Positions 34,160 through 43,124 of a stretch of 64,000 nt of DNA are shown here, piece by piece. Each line of letters starts with the position of its first letter. Within the stretch, counting starts at the first letter, position 1. Position numbers and translations under genes: made by a program. The notes under the pieces are model-generated. The model had not been told where the DNA came from and searched no databases. It saw only the letters and a list, made by a program, of their open reading frames with translations. The stretch lies in assembly GCF_028993555.1 (NCBI RefSeq), contig NZ_CP118610.1, forward strand, positions 2,896,001-2,960,000, read 5' to 3'. This stretch comes from Ensifer adhaerens (lineage in GTDB: Bacteria > Pseudomonadota > Alphaproteobacteria > Rhizobiales > Rhizobiaceae).

Positions 34160-34492
34160 GTTGGCGGCATGAGATATCGCATAAATTTTAGTGTGACTAA
34201 AATTCCGTATTGACAACGCCCGGACGCGGCACCAAAGTCGAACAAATACAGATGCATAGCAACGGGAAGCGGCCAGCCTTCCGGACCTATGCTTGTGCAT
34301 TCGAGGGGGAGGAGTCCGCTTGGAGAGCCAGAGATTTTCAGCCCGGGGCACCACCTGCACCGGCCCTCAGCATTCCCCGTAAACGCGCATCACGCCGATC
34401 CGCCCGGCGACCCCATTCCGTCCGTCGATGAGCGCTGCCGCCGGGTGAGCGGCGAGCGCATCTCATGTCCTCAAGCCAGAACTGGAAACACC
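34160..34492 (+). promoter_or_regulatory. intergenic region before the M24 peptidase gene
   Basis: This 333-base stretch holds no convincing gene. Near its left end is a perfect dyad, ATTTTAGT-GTG-ACTAAAAT (34185-34203), followed by an AT-rich segment (AAATTCCGTATTGACAA) that could include promoter elements. An open frame continuous with the peptidase gene runs back to 34289 but has Pro/His/Arg-rich composition without similarity. Confidence 0.5.
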
Positions 34493-35596
34493 ATGAACGA
34501 ACTCACCAAGAGCCGTTTTGCAGCCCTCCGCCGCAAGATGGCCGAAAGCAAGGTCGGCCTCGTCGCGCTCGCGCCGGGATCGCACATGGATTGGCTGATC
34601 GGCTACCACCCGCATCCGGACGAGCGGCCCTGCCTGCTTTTGATCGGCCCGGAAAAGGAAGCCTTCCTGATGCCGGCACTCAATGCCGAAGGAACGCGCG
34701 AGCACACCGACATCGAGTTCCACAACTGGGCCGATGACGTAGGACCGAGCGACGCTCTGACGTCGGCCCTCGCCGATGTCGACGCCGCCGCACCAGGCCG
34801 CGTCGTGCTCGACGAGACCATGCGCGCGGATTTCGCGCTGCTGCTGATCGACGCGCTGCCCACGGATACCGCCCGCGAGTTCACGCCGGCGACGCTCGGC
34901 GCTCTGCGCATGCGCAAGGACAAGAGCGAATACGCGCTTCTGAAAATGAACGCCGGCATTGCCGACCGTGCGATGCAGGCGGCGTTTTCGAAGATCCGCC
35001 CGGGCATGACCGAGAAGGAACTGGCCGCCGAAATCCGCGGGCACTTCGCCTCGGAAGGTGCGGCACCGGCCTTCTGGATCGTCGGCGCCGGCGGCAATGG
35101 CGCCTTCCCGCATCACTCGGCGAGCGAGCGGGTGATCGAGGAAGGCGACGCCGTCGTCATCGACATCGGCGGCCGCAAGCAGGGCTTCCCGAGCGATATC
35201 ACTCGTATGGCGATCGTCGGCCGTGCACCTGAAGGCTACGGCCAGATCCACACGATCGTCGAAAGGGCTGTGCAGGCGGCACTGAAGGCGGCTCGCCCGG
35301 GCGTTCTCGCCAAGGACGTCGACGACGCAGCCCGCAAGGTGATTTCGGATGCAGGCTACGGCGAGTATTTCGTCCACCGCACCGGCCACGGCATGGGCAT
35401 CGACGGGCATGAGCCGCCGTACATCACCGCGACCTCTGAAACCGTGCTGGAGGAAGGCATGGTCTTCTCCATCGAGCCCGGCATTTATCTCCCCGGCCGC
35501 TTCGGCATCCGGCTCGAAGACATCGTCATTCTGCGTGAGGACGGGCCGGAGGTTCTCTCTTCCCTCCCCCGCGACGTTCACGTCGCCAAGGTCTGA
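34493..35596 (+). CDS. M24 family metallopeptidase (Xaa-Pro peptidase-like)
   Basis: This pita-bread-fold peptidase (367 aa) has an N-terminal creatinase-like domain (about 1-140) and a catalytic domain with all five metal ligands: Asp224, Asp235, His299 (HRTGHGMG), Glu328 (SIEPGIY) and Glu342 (RLEDI). His207 (FPHHS) is a conserved substrate residue. It probably cleaves Xaa-Pro dipeptides or a related amide. The ATG at 34493 gives the normal N-terminus. A strong hairpin follows the stop. Confidence 0.87.
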   Translation: MNELTKSRFAALRRKMAESKVGLVALAPGSHMDWLIGYHPHPDERPCLLLIGPEKEAFLMPALNAEGTREHTDIEFHNWADDVGPSDALTSALADVDAAAPGRVVLDETMRADFALLLIDALPTDTAREFTPATLGALRMRKDKSEYALLKMNAGIADRAMQAAFSKIRPGMTEKELAAEIRGHFASEGAAPAFWIVGAGGNGAFPHHSASERVIEEGDAVVIDIGGRKQGFPSDITRMAIVGRAPEGYGQIHTIVERAVQAALKAARPGVLAKDVDDAARKVISDAGYGEYFVHRTGHGMGIDGHEPPYITATSETVLEEGMVFSIEPGIYLPGRFGIRLEDIVILREDGPEVLSSLPRDVHVAKV

Positions 35597-35619
35597 TCAA
35601 ACAACGTCTGATCAAAGTT

Positions 35620-35639
35620 GCGGCGCCCTCGGGCGCCGC
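35620..35639 (+). terminator. terminator of the M24 peptidase gene
   Basis: A 9-bp stem (GCGGCGCCC / GGGCGCCGC, 2-nt loop as drawn) lies 23 bases after the stop and is followed by TTCTCTCTG, moderately T-rich. Confidence 0.6.
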
Positions 35640-35676
35640 TTCTCTCTGTCCGGTTCGCTTGGCAGCAGAGCAGGGC

Positions 35677-35931
35677 CTACTGGGTCGGCCGCTTGCGAGA
35701 TCTCGTCGTGTTGCCGGCAGAACCATCCTTACCGGGACGTTGGCTGTAGGCCGGCTCCCGCTGTTCGACCGGCGGCAAGATCCAGTAGTGGCCATAGGGT
35801 TTGCGCTGGATCCCCTCGTAATATTCGAACTTTCTGGTGCGCATCTGCGCTCCCGCATCGCCCGCGACAGCCATCACGGCAAAGAGCCCGCCCAAGATGG
35901 CGGTAGCGAATAGACTTCCTGATTTCATCAT
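35677..35931 (-). CDS. small secreted protein, hypothetical
   Basis: This 84 aa protein begins MMKSGSLFATAILGGLFAVMAVAG and has a clear signal peptide with cleavage near AGDAGA-QMRTR. The mature part of about 55 residues is Arg/Tyr/Pro-rich (KFEYYEGIQRKPYGHYW). The ATG at 35931 follows AAGGAG with a 7-base spacer. It is convergent with the M24 gene. I do not recognise a family. Confidence 0.65.
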   Translation of the reverse strand: MMKSGSLFATAILGGLFAVMAVAGDAGAQMRTRKFEYYEGIQRKPYGHYWILPPVEQREPAYSQRPGKDGSAGNTTRSRKRPTQ

Positions 35932-36076
35932 CTTCAAGCTCCTTGCCTCCTGTCTACGCCTGAGGCGCGACAGGTCAATGGTCGTCCACGTCCATCAGTT
36001 ACCACTTGACGACCTCCCTCGCCTTATCCATAGTGCTCAGATGTCAGACCAATTTGGCCTCTGGGGAGGGCGCCGA

Positions 36077-36793
36077 ATGAGTGAACCGGCAAGAGCAGCA
36101 CTGATGCCCCTGCCCCCGGCCGATCGGGCCCAGCAGGTTATTGCCGCGTTGGCTGACTACATCGAACAATCGGGACTGAAGCCTGGCGAACGCCTGCCGG
36201 CCGAGCGCGAACTGATGACGGCGCTCGCCGTCGGCCGCTCCACCATCCGCGAGGTCATCCGCCACTTCCAGGCGCTTGGCGTGGTCGAGGCGCGCAAGGG
36301 CAGCGGCACCTATCTCCTGCGCGCGATCTCGGGCGCCACCGTCCACATGCCACTCACGCTCGACGCCGCCCACCTGCGCGACGTGCTGTTGATGACGCTA
36401 GAAGTCCGCCGCGGCATCGAGGTCGAGGCGAACATGGTCGCCGCGCGCCGGCGGACCGATGATGACCTGAAGATCATTGAAATCAAGCTCAACGAGATGG
36501 AGCGGGTGCACATCGCCAAGGGCACCTCAGGCCCGGAAGACCTCGCCTTTCATCTCGCAATCTACGACGCCACCCACAATCCGCTCTTCCGCCAGTTGCT
36601 CGAACAGATGCGCGAGGCCTTCGAGCGCTTCTGGGAAGAGCCTTTCGACCGGTCGGACTTCGCCCGCCGCTCCTTCCCCTTCCACCGCACCCTCTTCAAC
36701 GCGATCGCAGCCCAGGACCCTGACGCTGCGCGCGAAGAAACGCTGAAAATCCTCGCGATCGTCGAGGAAGACATCAAGGAAATGTCCAAATGA
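36077..36793 (+). CDS. GntR family regulator with FCD domain
   Basis: This 238 aa regulator has a FadR-type winged helix (about 20-85: RLPAERELMTALAVGRSTIREVIRH, GSGTYL) and an FCD domain (about 95-235). The ATG at 36077 is preceded by GGGGAGGG. The stop overlaps the next gene's ATG by four bases, so it heads an operon with the PLP lyase and the CUT1-type ABC transporter and is the probable autoregulated repressor of that operon. Confidence 0.87.
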   Translation: MSEPARAALMPLPPADRAQQVIAALADYIEQSGLKPGERLPAERELMTALAVGRSTIREVIRHFQALGVVEARKGSGTYLLRAISGATVHMPLTLDAAHLRDVLLMTLEVRRGIEVEANMVAARRRTDDDLKIIEIKLNEMERVHIAKGTSGPEDLAFHLAIYDATHNPLFRQLLEQMREAFERFWEEPFDRSDFARRSFPFHRTLFNAIAAQDPDAAREETLKILAIVEEDIKEMSK

Positions 36794-37962
36794 CCAACGG
36801 CCTCGATCCGTTCGACCACGCCTCGCTGATCGTCGCGCACGACGAAGGCCACGCCTTCGATGCCGTCGTGCCGCCGATCGTGCAGACCTCGCTCTTCACC
36901 TTCAAGGACTACGACGACATGGTCGCCTCCTATCGGGGCGAGCGCGTGCGGCCGATCTATACCCGCGGCCTCAACCCGACGGTGCGCATGTTCGAGGAGA
37001 TGCTGGCGAAGCTCGAAGGCGGCGAGGACGCGATCGGATTTGCGAGCGGCATGTCGGCGATCTCGTCGACCGTGCTCTCCTTCGTAGAACCCGGCGACCG
37101 CATCGTTGCCGTCAATCATGTCTATCCCGACGCCTTCCGCCTGTTCGGCACGCATCTGAAGCGCATGAAGATCGAGGTGACCTATGTCGACGGCCGCGAC
37201 GAGGAAGCCGTCGCGAAAGCCCTGCCCGGCGCCAAGCTCTTCTACATGGAAAGCCCGACAAGCTGGGTGATGGACACCCACGACGTCGCCTCCCTTACCC
37301 GTCTTGCCAAGGACCAGGGCATCATCACCGCGATCGACAACAGCTGGGCAAGCCCGATCTTCCAGCAGCCGATCTCGCTCGGCGTCGACCTCGTCATCCA
37401 TTCCGCATCGAAATATCTCGGCGGCCACTCGGACGTCGTTGCCGGGGTCATCACCGGTTCGAAGGAACTGATCGGCCGCATCCGCTCGGAAGCCTATCCC
37501 TATCTCGGCGGCAAGCTCTCACCTTTCGATGCCTGGCTCCTGATCCGGGGATTGCGCACCCTGCCGATCCGCATGAAATCGCACGAGCGCTCAGCACTTG
37601 AAGTCGCGCGGCGGCTGCAGGCCCATCCGCTGGTCGAGACCGTCTGCCACCCGGGCCTTGGCAACACGCTGCCGCCGGGCCTTTCCGGCACCTCGGGCCT
37701 CTTCTCCTTCATCTTCCGCGAGGGCGTCGACGTCCGGCGCTTCGCCGATCATCTCGAACTCTTCAAGCTCGGCGTTTCCTGGGGCGGACATGAAAGCCTC
37801 ATCGTGCCGGGCGAAGTCGTACTGTCGCAGAAAGCACAGCCCAATTCCGCGGCCGCCTTCGGCATCTCGCCGCGGTCGGTACGGCTCCATGTCGGCCTGG
37901 AGGGAACGGAGGCCCTCTGGAGCGATCTCGAAGCGGCGCTCGCCGTCGCTTCGACAGGCTGA
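36790..37962 (+). CDS. Cys/Met metabolism PLP-dependent enzyme (C-S lyase type)
   Basis: This fold-type I PLP enzyme (390 aa) belongs to the cystathionine gamma-synthase/beta-lyase family. Tyr57/Arg59 (YTRGLNPT), Asp183 and Schiff-base Lys208 (SASKYLGGHSD) are conserved. The lineage resembles cystathionine beta-lyase more than the synthases, but the reaction cannot be fixed. Its place between a GntR regulator and a sugar-type ABC importer suggests that it acts on the imported compound, perhaps a sulfur-containing conjugate (inference). Confidence 0.85.
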   Translation: MTNGLDPFDHASLIVAHDEGHAFDAVVPPIVQTSLFTFKDYDDMVASYRGERVRPIYTRGLNPTVRMFEEMLAKLEGGEDAIGFASGMSAISSTVLSFVEPGDRIVAVNHVYPDAFRLFGTHLKRMKIEVTYVDGRDEEAVAKALPGAKLFYMESPTSWVMDTHDVASLTRLAKDQGIITAIDNSWASPIFQQPISLGVDLVIHSASKYLGGHSDVVAGVITGSKELIGRIRSEAYPYLGGKLSPFDAWLLIRGLRTLPIRMKSHERSALEVARRLQAHPLVETVCHPGLGNTLPPGLSGTSGLFSFIFREGVDVRRFADHLELFKLGVSWGGHESLIVPGEVVLSQKAQPNSAAAFGISPRSVRLHVGLEGTEALWSDLEAALAVASTG

Positions 37963-37965
37963 CAG

Positions 37966-37987
37966 GAGCGGGATTGAGATCCCGCTC
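37966..37987 (+). repeat. short hairpin related to the GAGCGGGAT element family
   Basis: GAGCGGGAT / ATCCCGCTC form a 9-bp stem with a 4-nt loop immediately after the PLP lyase stop and before the binding-protein gene. The arms equal those of the longer elements at 39339-39380 and 43988-44031 but lack their core. It may partly terminate or protect mRNA in the operon. Confidence 0.65.
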
Positions 37988-38030
37988 TCCCACTTTGAAC
38001 CAAAACCAACGAAGAAAAGAGGGAACAGAA

Positions 38031-39293
38031 ATGAAGAAACTGATCACTGCCACGCTTCTTGCCACCCTGATGGCTGGAAGCGCGCTCGCCGACACCAAGC
38101 TGAAGCTGGTCGAGGTCATCACCAGCCCCGAGCGCACCGAGACGCTGAAGTCGATCGTCGCCAAGTTCGAGGCCGCCAACCCCGGCACGTCGGTCGAGAT
38201 CATCTCTCTGCCCTGGGGCGAGGCCTTCCAGAAGTTCGCCACCATGGTTTCGGCCGGCGAGCTGCCTGACGTGATGGAAATGCCCGACACCTGGCTGTCG
38301 CTCTATGCCAACAACGGCATGCTAGAAAGCCTCGAGCCCTATCTCGCCAAGTGGGAGCACACGGGTGGTCTGACGGAACGCACGCTCGAGCTCGGCCGCG
38401 ATATCAACGACACCGCCTACATGCTGCCCTACGGCTTCTATCTGCGCGCCATGTTCTACAACAAGAAGCTGCTGTCGGAAGCCGGCGTCAGCGAGCCGCC
38501 GAAGACCATGGACGATTTCGTCAAGGCGTCGGAAGCCGTCTCCAAGCTTCCGGGCAAGTCCGGCTACTGCCTGCGCGGCGGTCCAGGTGGCCTCAACGGC
38601 TGGGTGATGTTCGGCGCGACCATGGCCGGCAGTAATACCTTCTTCAACGAAGACGGCACCTCGACCATGAACAGCGAAGGCTGGGTCAAGGGTCTCACCT
38701 GGGTGATCGATCTCTACAAGAAGGGGCTGGCGCCGAAGGACAGCGTCAACTGGGGCTTCAACGAAATCGTCGCCGGTTTCTACAGCGGCACCTGCGCCTT
38801 CCTCGACCAGGATCCGGATGCGCTGATCGCGATCGCCGAGCGCATGAAGTCGGAAGACTTCGGCGTCACCACCATGCCGAAGGGTCCGAGCGGCAAGGCG
38901 TTTACCACCATCGGCTTTGCCGGCTGGTCGATGCTGTCGAAAAGCCAGAACAAGGACCTCTCCTGGAAGCTGATCGAAACGCTCGAAGGGCCGGAAGGCA
39001 ACATCGAGTGGAACAAGCGCACCGGCGCCCTGCCTGTACACAAGTCGGCCGAGAAGGATCCCTTCTACGCAAGCCCGCAGTTCAAGGGCTGGTTCGACGA
39101 ACTCGCCGACAAGGATGTCGTGCTGACGGTGATGCCGACCTACCTTGAGGAATTCGCCTTCTTCAAGGATTCGCTTGCCATCAAGACGACCCAGGAAGCG
39201 CTGCTCGGCGACATCACGCCGGAAGAACTCGCCACCCAGTGGGCCGACTACCTCACCAAGGCGCAGCAGAAGTTCCTCGCGAGCAAGAAGTAA
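38031..39293 (+). CDS. CUT1-type (sugar) ABC transporter substrate-binding protein
   Basis: This periplasmic binding protein (420 aa) of SBP family 1 has a signal peptide cleaved near ALA-DTKLK (about residue 20). It has the typical LPWGEAFQKFATMVSAGELPDV segment of sugar-binding proteins. A GAGGGAAC site precedes the ATG at 38031. Despite the sugar-type family, the operon encodes a C-S lyase and no sugar enzyme, so the ligand is open. Confidence 0.88.
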   Translation: MKKLITATLLATLMAGSALADTKLKLVEVITSPERTETLKSIVAKFEAANPGTSVEIISLPWGEAFQKFATMVSAGELPDVMEMPDTWLSLYANNGMLESLEPYLAKWEHTGGLTERTLELGRDINDTAYMLPYGFYLRAMFYNKKLLSEAGVSEPPKTMDDFVKASEAVSKLPGKSGYCLRGGPGGLNGWVMFGATMAGSNTFFNEDGTSTMNSEGWVKGLTWVIDLYKKGLAPKDSVNWGFNEIVAGFYSGTCAFLDQDPDALIAIAERMKSEDFGVTTMPKGPSGKAFTTIGFAGWSMLSKSQNKDLSWKLIETLEGPEGNIEWNKRTGALPVHKSAEKDPFYASPQFKGWFDELADKDVVLTVMPTYLEEFAFFKDSLAIKTTQEALLGDITPEELATQWADYLTKAQQKFLASKK

Positions 39294-39338
39294 GCCTGTG
39301 GCCGGTGGCGGTTCGCCGCCATCGGCCCTCATGATCTT

Positions 39339-39380
39339 GAGCGGAATGACGTGTGCGCGGTCTCCGTGCGCATCCCGCTC
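39339..39380. repeat. dispersed palindromic element (GAGCGGGAT arms)
   Basis: Arms GAGCGGAATG and CATCCCGCTC flank the core GTGTGCGCGGTCTCCG. It sits between the binding-protein and first permease genes, in the same orientation as the copy at 43988-44031. Confidence 0.6.
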
Positions 39381-39442
39381 CGACTGACGAAAACGAGGCA
39401 CGTCGAAAAAAACCGGCGGCCACACAGGGGAAATTTCGATCG

Positions 39443-40378
39443 ATGGCCTATGTCGCCCGCCAAAGCGGCCTGCCGGCAAGCAGGACGCCGCTGAAGAAGC
39501 GCATCGCCGATGGCGCCGCGCCCTATCTCTATAGCGCGCCGGCGCTGATCCTGATCGTCACCGTGATGCTGGTGCCGCTGGTGCTGGGCGTTTCCTACGC
39601 CTTTCGCGATATCCAGCTGCTGAACCCGTTTTCCGGCGCCTATATCGGCCTTGATCATTTCCGGGCTTTGTCCGAGGACCAGGCGTTCTACCGGGCGCTG
39701 CGCAACACGCTCTGGTGGACCGGCGCTTCGGTCTTCTTCCAATTCATCTTCGGCCTGATCCTGGCACTGTTGCTCGACAAGCCTTTCTACGGCCGTGGCC
39801 TTGCCCAGGCGCTGGTCTTTCTTCCATGGGCGGTGCCGAGTTTCCTTGCCGGTCTCAACTGGGCCTGGCTGTTCAATCCGGTGGTTGGTCCCCTGCCGCA
39901 CTGGTTCTATGCGCTTGGGCTCATGAGCGAGCCGTCCAATATCCTGTCCGACCCGCAGCTTGCCATGTGGGGGCCGATCATCGCCAATGTCTGGTGGGGC
40001 ATACCCTTCTTCGCGATCACGCTGCTTGCCGCCCTCCAGGCGATCCCGCGCGACCTCTATGAGGCCGCCAGCATCGACGGCGCCGGTCCGGTCCAGCGGT
40101 TTCTCTCGATCACACTGCCGTTCCTGGCGCCGACCATCGCCATCACCATCCTCTTGCGCACCGTCTGGATCTCCAACTTCGCCGACCTGATCATCGTCAT
40201 GACCAATGGCGGGCCGGCCGATCGCACCCAGATCGTCGCCAGCTACATTTTCACCCAGGCCTTCAAGCGGCTGGATTTCGGTTACGCCTCGGCGATCGCG
40301 CTCGTGCTTCTGGCACTTTTGCTCGCCTATTCGATGCTGATTGTCATCCTGCGCCAATGGCTCCTGAGCAAGGATTGA
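39443..40378 (+). CDS. CUT1-type ABC transporter permease (MalF/UgpA-like)
   Basis: This inner-membrane permease (311 aa) has about six spans and the EAA loop LYEAASIDGAGPVQRFLSITLPFL (near 208-231). The ATG at 39443 was chosen because the upstream frame is a repeat-derived sequence. It is followed four bases later by the second permease gene. Confidence 0.88.
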   Translation: MAYVARQSGLPASRTPLKKRIADGAAPYLYSAPALILIVTVMLVPLVLGVSYAFRDIQLLNPFSGAYIGLDHFRALSEDQAFYRALRNTLWWTGASVFFQFIFGLILALLLDKPFYGRGLAQALVFLPWAVPSFLAGLNWAWLFNPVVGPLPHWFYALGLMSEPSNILSDPQLAMWGPIIANVWWGIPFFAITLLAALQAIPRDLYEAASIDGAGPVQRFLSITLPFLAPTIAITILLRTVWISNFADLIIVMTNGGPADRTQIVASYIFTQAFKRLDFGYASAIALVLLALLLAYSMLIVILRQWLLSKD

Positions 40379-40382
40379 ACCG

Positions 40383-41216
40383 ATGCGCGCCAAACCGCTT
40401 TTCCTCATGATCGCGCATCGGCTGGCAATCCTTGCCTACATCGCATTCGCGCTGTTCCCGCTCTATTGGCTGCTGAAGGTCGCGGTCACCCCGAACGACC
40501 TGCTCTACTCGGAAGGCATTCGAATGTGGCCGTCGCGCGCCAGCCTCGAGCATTTCGATTTCGTGCTGCGCCACAGCGCCTTTCCGGTGTTCTTCAAGAA
40601 CAGCCTGATCGTATCCGGCTCCACCGCCGTCATCGTCACCATCCTCGCCTCGCTCTCGGGCTACGCCCTGTCGCGCTTCAATTTCCGCGGCAAGTACTGG
40701 CTGGTGGCGCTGATGCTTCTGACGCAGATGTTTCCGCTGGTCATGCTGGTCGCCCCGATCTTCAAGATCCTCTCGCCGCTCGGCCTGACGAATAGCTTGA
40801 CCGGCCTCATCATCGTCTACACTGCCTTCAACGTGCCTTTTGCCACCTTCCTGATGCAGTCCTTCTTCGACGGCATTCCGAAGGACCTGGAAGAAGCCGC
40901 GATGATCGACGGTGCCACCCAGTTCGTCGCCTTCCGCCAGATCATCCTGCCGCTCACGCTGCCGGGCATTGCCGCCACACTCGGCTTCGTCTTCACCGCC
41001 GCCTGGAGCGAGCTTCTGTTCTCACTGATGCTGATCTCCGGCAACGATCAGGCGACCTTCCCCGTCGGATTGCTGTCCTTCGTGTCAAAGTTCTCCGTCG
41101 ACTTCGGGCAGATGATGGCCGCCGGCGTGCTCGCGCTCATCCCCGCCTGCCTCTTCTTCCTGCTCATTCAACGCTATCTCGTCCAGGGCCTCACGGCCGG
41201 CGCGGTCAAAGGCTGA
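40383..41216 (+). CDS. CUT1-type ABC transporter permease (MalG/UgpE-like)
   Basis: This second permease (277 aa) has the EAA loop LEEAAMIDGATQFVAFRQIILPL and about six membrane spans. It starts four bases after the stop of the first permease gene and ends nine bases before the ATPase gene. Confidence 0.88.
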   Translation: MRAKPLFLMIAHRLAILAYIAFALFPLYWLLKVAVTPNDLLYSEGIRMWPSRASLEHFDFVLRHSAFPVFFKNSLIVSGSTAVIVTILASLSGYALSRFNFRGKYWLVALMLLTQMFPLVMLVAPIFKILSPLGLTNSLTGLIIVYTAFNVPFATFLMQSFFDGIPKDLEEAAMIDGATQFVAFRQIILPLTLPGIAATLGFVFTAAWSELLFSLMLISGNDQATFPVGLLSFVSKFSVDFGQMMAAGVLALIPACLFFLLIQRYLVQGLTAGAVKG

Positions 41217-41225
41217 GGATTACCC

Positions 41226-42293
41226 ATGGCTTCCATCGATATCGCCAACATCCAGAAATCCTACGGCATCCACCCGGTACTGCACGATGTGGATCTCAAG
41301 ATCGGCGACGGCGAGTTCGTCGTGCTCGTCGGCCCGTCCGGCTGCGGCAAGTCCACGCTTTTACGGATGATCGCCGGGCTCGAAAGTGTCACCTCCGGCG
41401 AGATCCGGATTGCCGGCAAACGCGTCAACGAACTCGCACCGAAGGACCGCGACATCGCCATGGTGTTCCAGTCCTATGCGCTCTACCCGCATATGTCGGT
41501 CGCCAAGAACATGAGCTACAGCCTGAGGCTCCGGAAGACCGCCAAGGAAAAGATCGCGAGCGTCGTTTCGGGTGCCGCCGCCAAGCTCGGCCTCGATCCT
41601 CTGCTCGAACGGCGGCCGAAGGCACTTTCGGGCGGCCAGCGCCAGCGCGTCGCCATGGGCCGCGCCATCGTGCGAGAACCCAAGGCGTTTCTCTTCGACG
41701 AACCGCTTTCGAACCTCGACGCCCGTCTACGCGAGCAGATGCGTGCCGAAATCAAGAAGCTGCACAAGGATCTGGGCGCCACCTCGATCTACGTCACCCA
41801 CGACCAGATCGAGGCAATGACCCTCGCCGACCGGATCGTTGCCATGAACGGCGGCTTCGTGCAGCAGGTCGGCAGCCCGCTCGACCTCTACGACCGGCCG
41901 GCCAACCTCTTCGTCGCCGGCTTCATCGGCTCGCCCGGCATGAACTTCTTCGAGGGCACCTACCGAAACGGCACCGCCCCACGCTTCGAGACGGAGGGTG
42001 GCGTCACCATCCCGGCACAGCAGCATCCGGCTCTGTCTGAAGGTGCCCGCGCGACGCTTGGCATTCGCCCCGAGCATGTGGAGATCGGCGTGGAAGGACC
42101 GGATACGCTGAAGGCCAATGTCGACCTGGTCGAGCCGACCGGCTTCGGCATCATCCTGCACCTCTCCTTCGGCCGCGCCGGCTTCAAGGCCTTTACCAAC
42201 GACCGCAAATTCCTGAGCGCGTCGGGCTCGCTTCCCGTACGCCTGCCGGTTGAGCGGCTGCACTTCTTCAATGCCGAAGGCAACCGCGTCTGA
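41226..42293 (+). CDS. CUT1-type ABC transporter ATPase (UgpC/MsmK-like)
   Basis: This ATPase (355 aa) has Walker A GPSGCGKST near 36-44, signature LSGGQRQRV near 135, Walker B LFDEPLSNLD near 155, and a C-terminal regulatory TOBE region with LGIRPEHVEIG. It completes a full importer (binding protein, two permeases, ATPase) in one operon with the GntR regulator and the PLP lyase. Confidence 0.9.
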   Translation: MASIDIANIQKSYGIHPVLHDVDLKIGDGEFVVLVGPSGCGKSTLLRMIAGLESVTSGEIRIAGKRVNELAPKDRDIAMVFQSYALYPHMSVAKNMSYSLRLRKTAKEKIASVVSGAAAKLGLDPLLERRPKALSGGQRQRVAMGRAIVREPKAFLFDEPLSNLDARLREQMRAEIKKLHKDLGATSIYVTHDQIEAMTLADRIVAMNGGFVQQVGSPLDLYDRPANLFVAGFIGSPGMNFFEGTYRNGTAPRFETEGGVTIPAQQHPALSEGARATLGIRPEHVEIGVEGPDTLKANVDLVEPTGFGIILHLSFGRAGFKAFTNDRKFLSASGSLPVRLPVERLHFFNAEGNRV

Positions 42294-42322
42294 TCGCCGG
42301 CACCGGCCCTGGTGAAAATTTA

Positions 42323-42351
42323 GGCGCAGCCGGCGACCTGCCGGCTGCGCC
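42323..42351 (+). terminator. hairpin after the CUT1 ABC operon
   Basis: A perfect 12-bp stem (GGCGCAGCCGGC / GCCGGCTGCGCC, 5-nt loop) lies 30 bases after the ATPase stop. No T-run follows, so this is a probable but not classical terminator. Confidence 0.6.
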
Positions 42352-42496
42352 GGTTGACTTCCGCAAGGCGAGGCGTACCGTCGTCCTGTCGCAAGTATCA
42401 ACCGCCGTGGCGCCAACTTAAGAGAAGCAAGCACCGCCAAACGACAGATTGACGATAGCCTTCCTTGCCTGCGCCCGGCGATTTTGAGGAAGTGTC

Positions 42497-42883
42497 ATGC
42501 GAATTCTTGTTGTTGCCCTTGCCTTTTCGACAACGATGCTCTGTCCGTTTGCAGCCTTCGCGCAAGAGGGCGACGCCGCAGCCGGAGCCACCGTCTTCAA
42601 GAAATGCGCTGTCTGTCACGTTGCTGACAGCGATACCAACAAGGTTGGGCCATCACTCAACCATCTGTTCGGGCGAACGGCCGGCACCCATGCCGACTTC
42701 AGCTACTCGCCGGCGATGATCGACGCCGGCAAGGGTGGGCTCGTCTGGGATGAGGCGCATCTGCGCGACTATCTGCACAATCCAAGGACCAAGGTGAAGG
42801 GCACGAAAATGGCCTTCGCCGGGCTCAAGGACGACACGGACATTTCCAACCTCATCGCCTACCTCAAACAGTATTCGCAGTAG
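42497..42883 (+). CDS. class I c-type cytochrome
   Basis: This periplasmic monohaem cytochrome c (128 aa) has a signal peptide cleaved near AFA-QEGDA (about residue 22). The haem motif CAVCH is at 37-41, and the axial Met lies in GTKMAFAG near residue 104. It is upstream of the alternative oxidase operon and is a plausible electron donor to it, although a 241-base gap with a repeat lies between. Confidence 0.9.
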   Translation: MRILVVALAFSTTMLCPFAAFAQEGDAAAGATVFKKCAVCHVADSDTNKVGPSLNHLFGRTAGTHADFSYSPAMIDAGKGGLVWDEAHLRDYLHNPRTKVKGTKMAFAGLKDDTDISNLIAYLKQYSQ

Positions 42884-42963
42884 GCTGAAAAGACTAAAGG
42901 CAACCGCCGCTCGCACGGAAGCGGCGAATTGCGGCTATTCGACGTTCGTGCAATAATTGCAGG

Positions 42964-43066
42964 TACAGCGCCGCGCGTCCTGTCAGACGCGCAAAGGTCG
43001 CTGTAGAACTTTGAATTCCTGCACGTTTTTGTCCTTTGATCGGCGACGGCCAAAGGAAACATGCAG
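42964..43066. repeat. mosaic palindromic intergenic element, copy 2
   Basis: This is the inverted-order counterpart of 6314-6414. Module P, 42964-43005, is 42 nt starting TACAGCG and ending CGCTGTA. Module M, 43019-43066, starts CTGCAC and ends ATGCAG with CCTTTGATCGGC...AAAGG inside. It lies between the cytochrome c gene and coxM. Confidence 0.75.
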
Positions 43067-43124
43067 CAGGCTCTACGGATTGCGTATTCATGCCCACAGC
43101 CGCCAGCGGCGAGGAGGGACAGAA

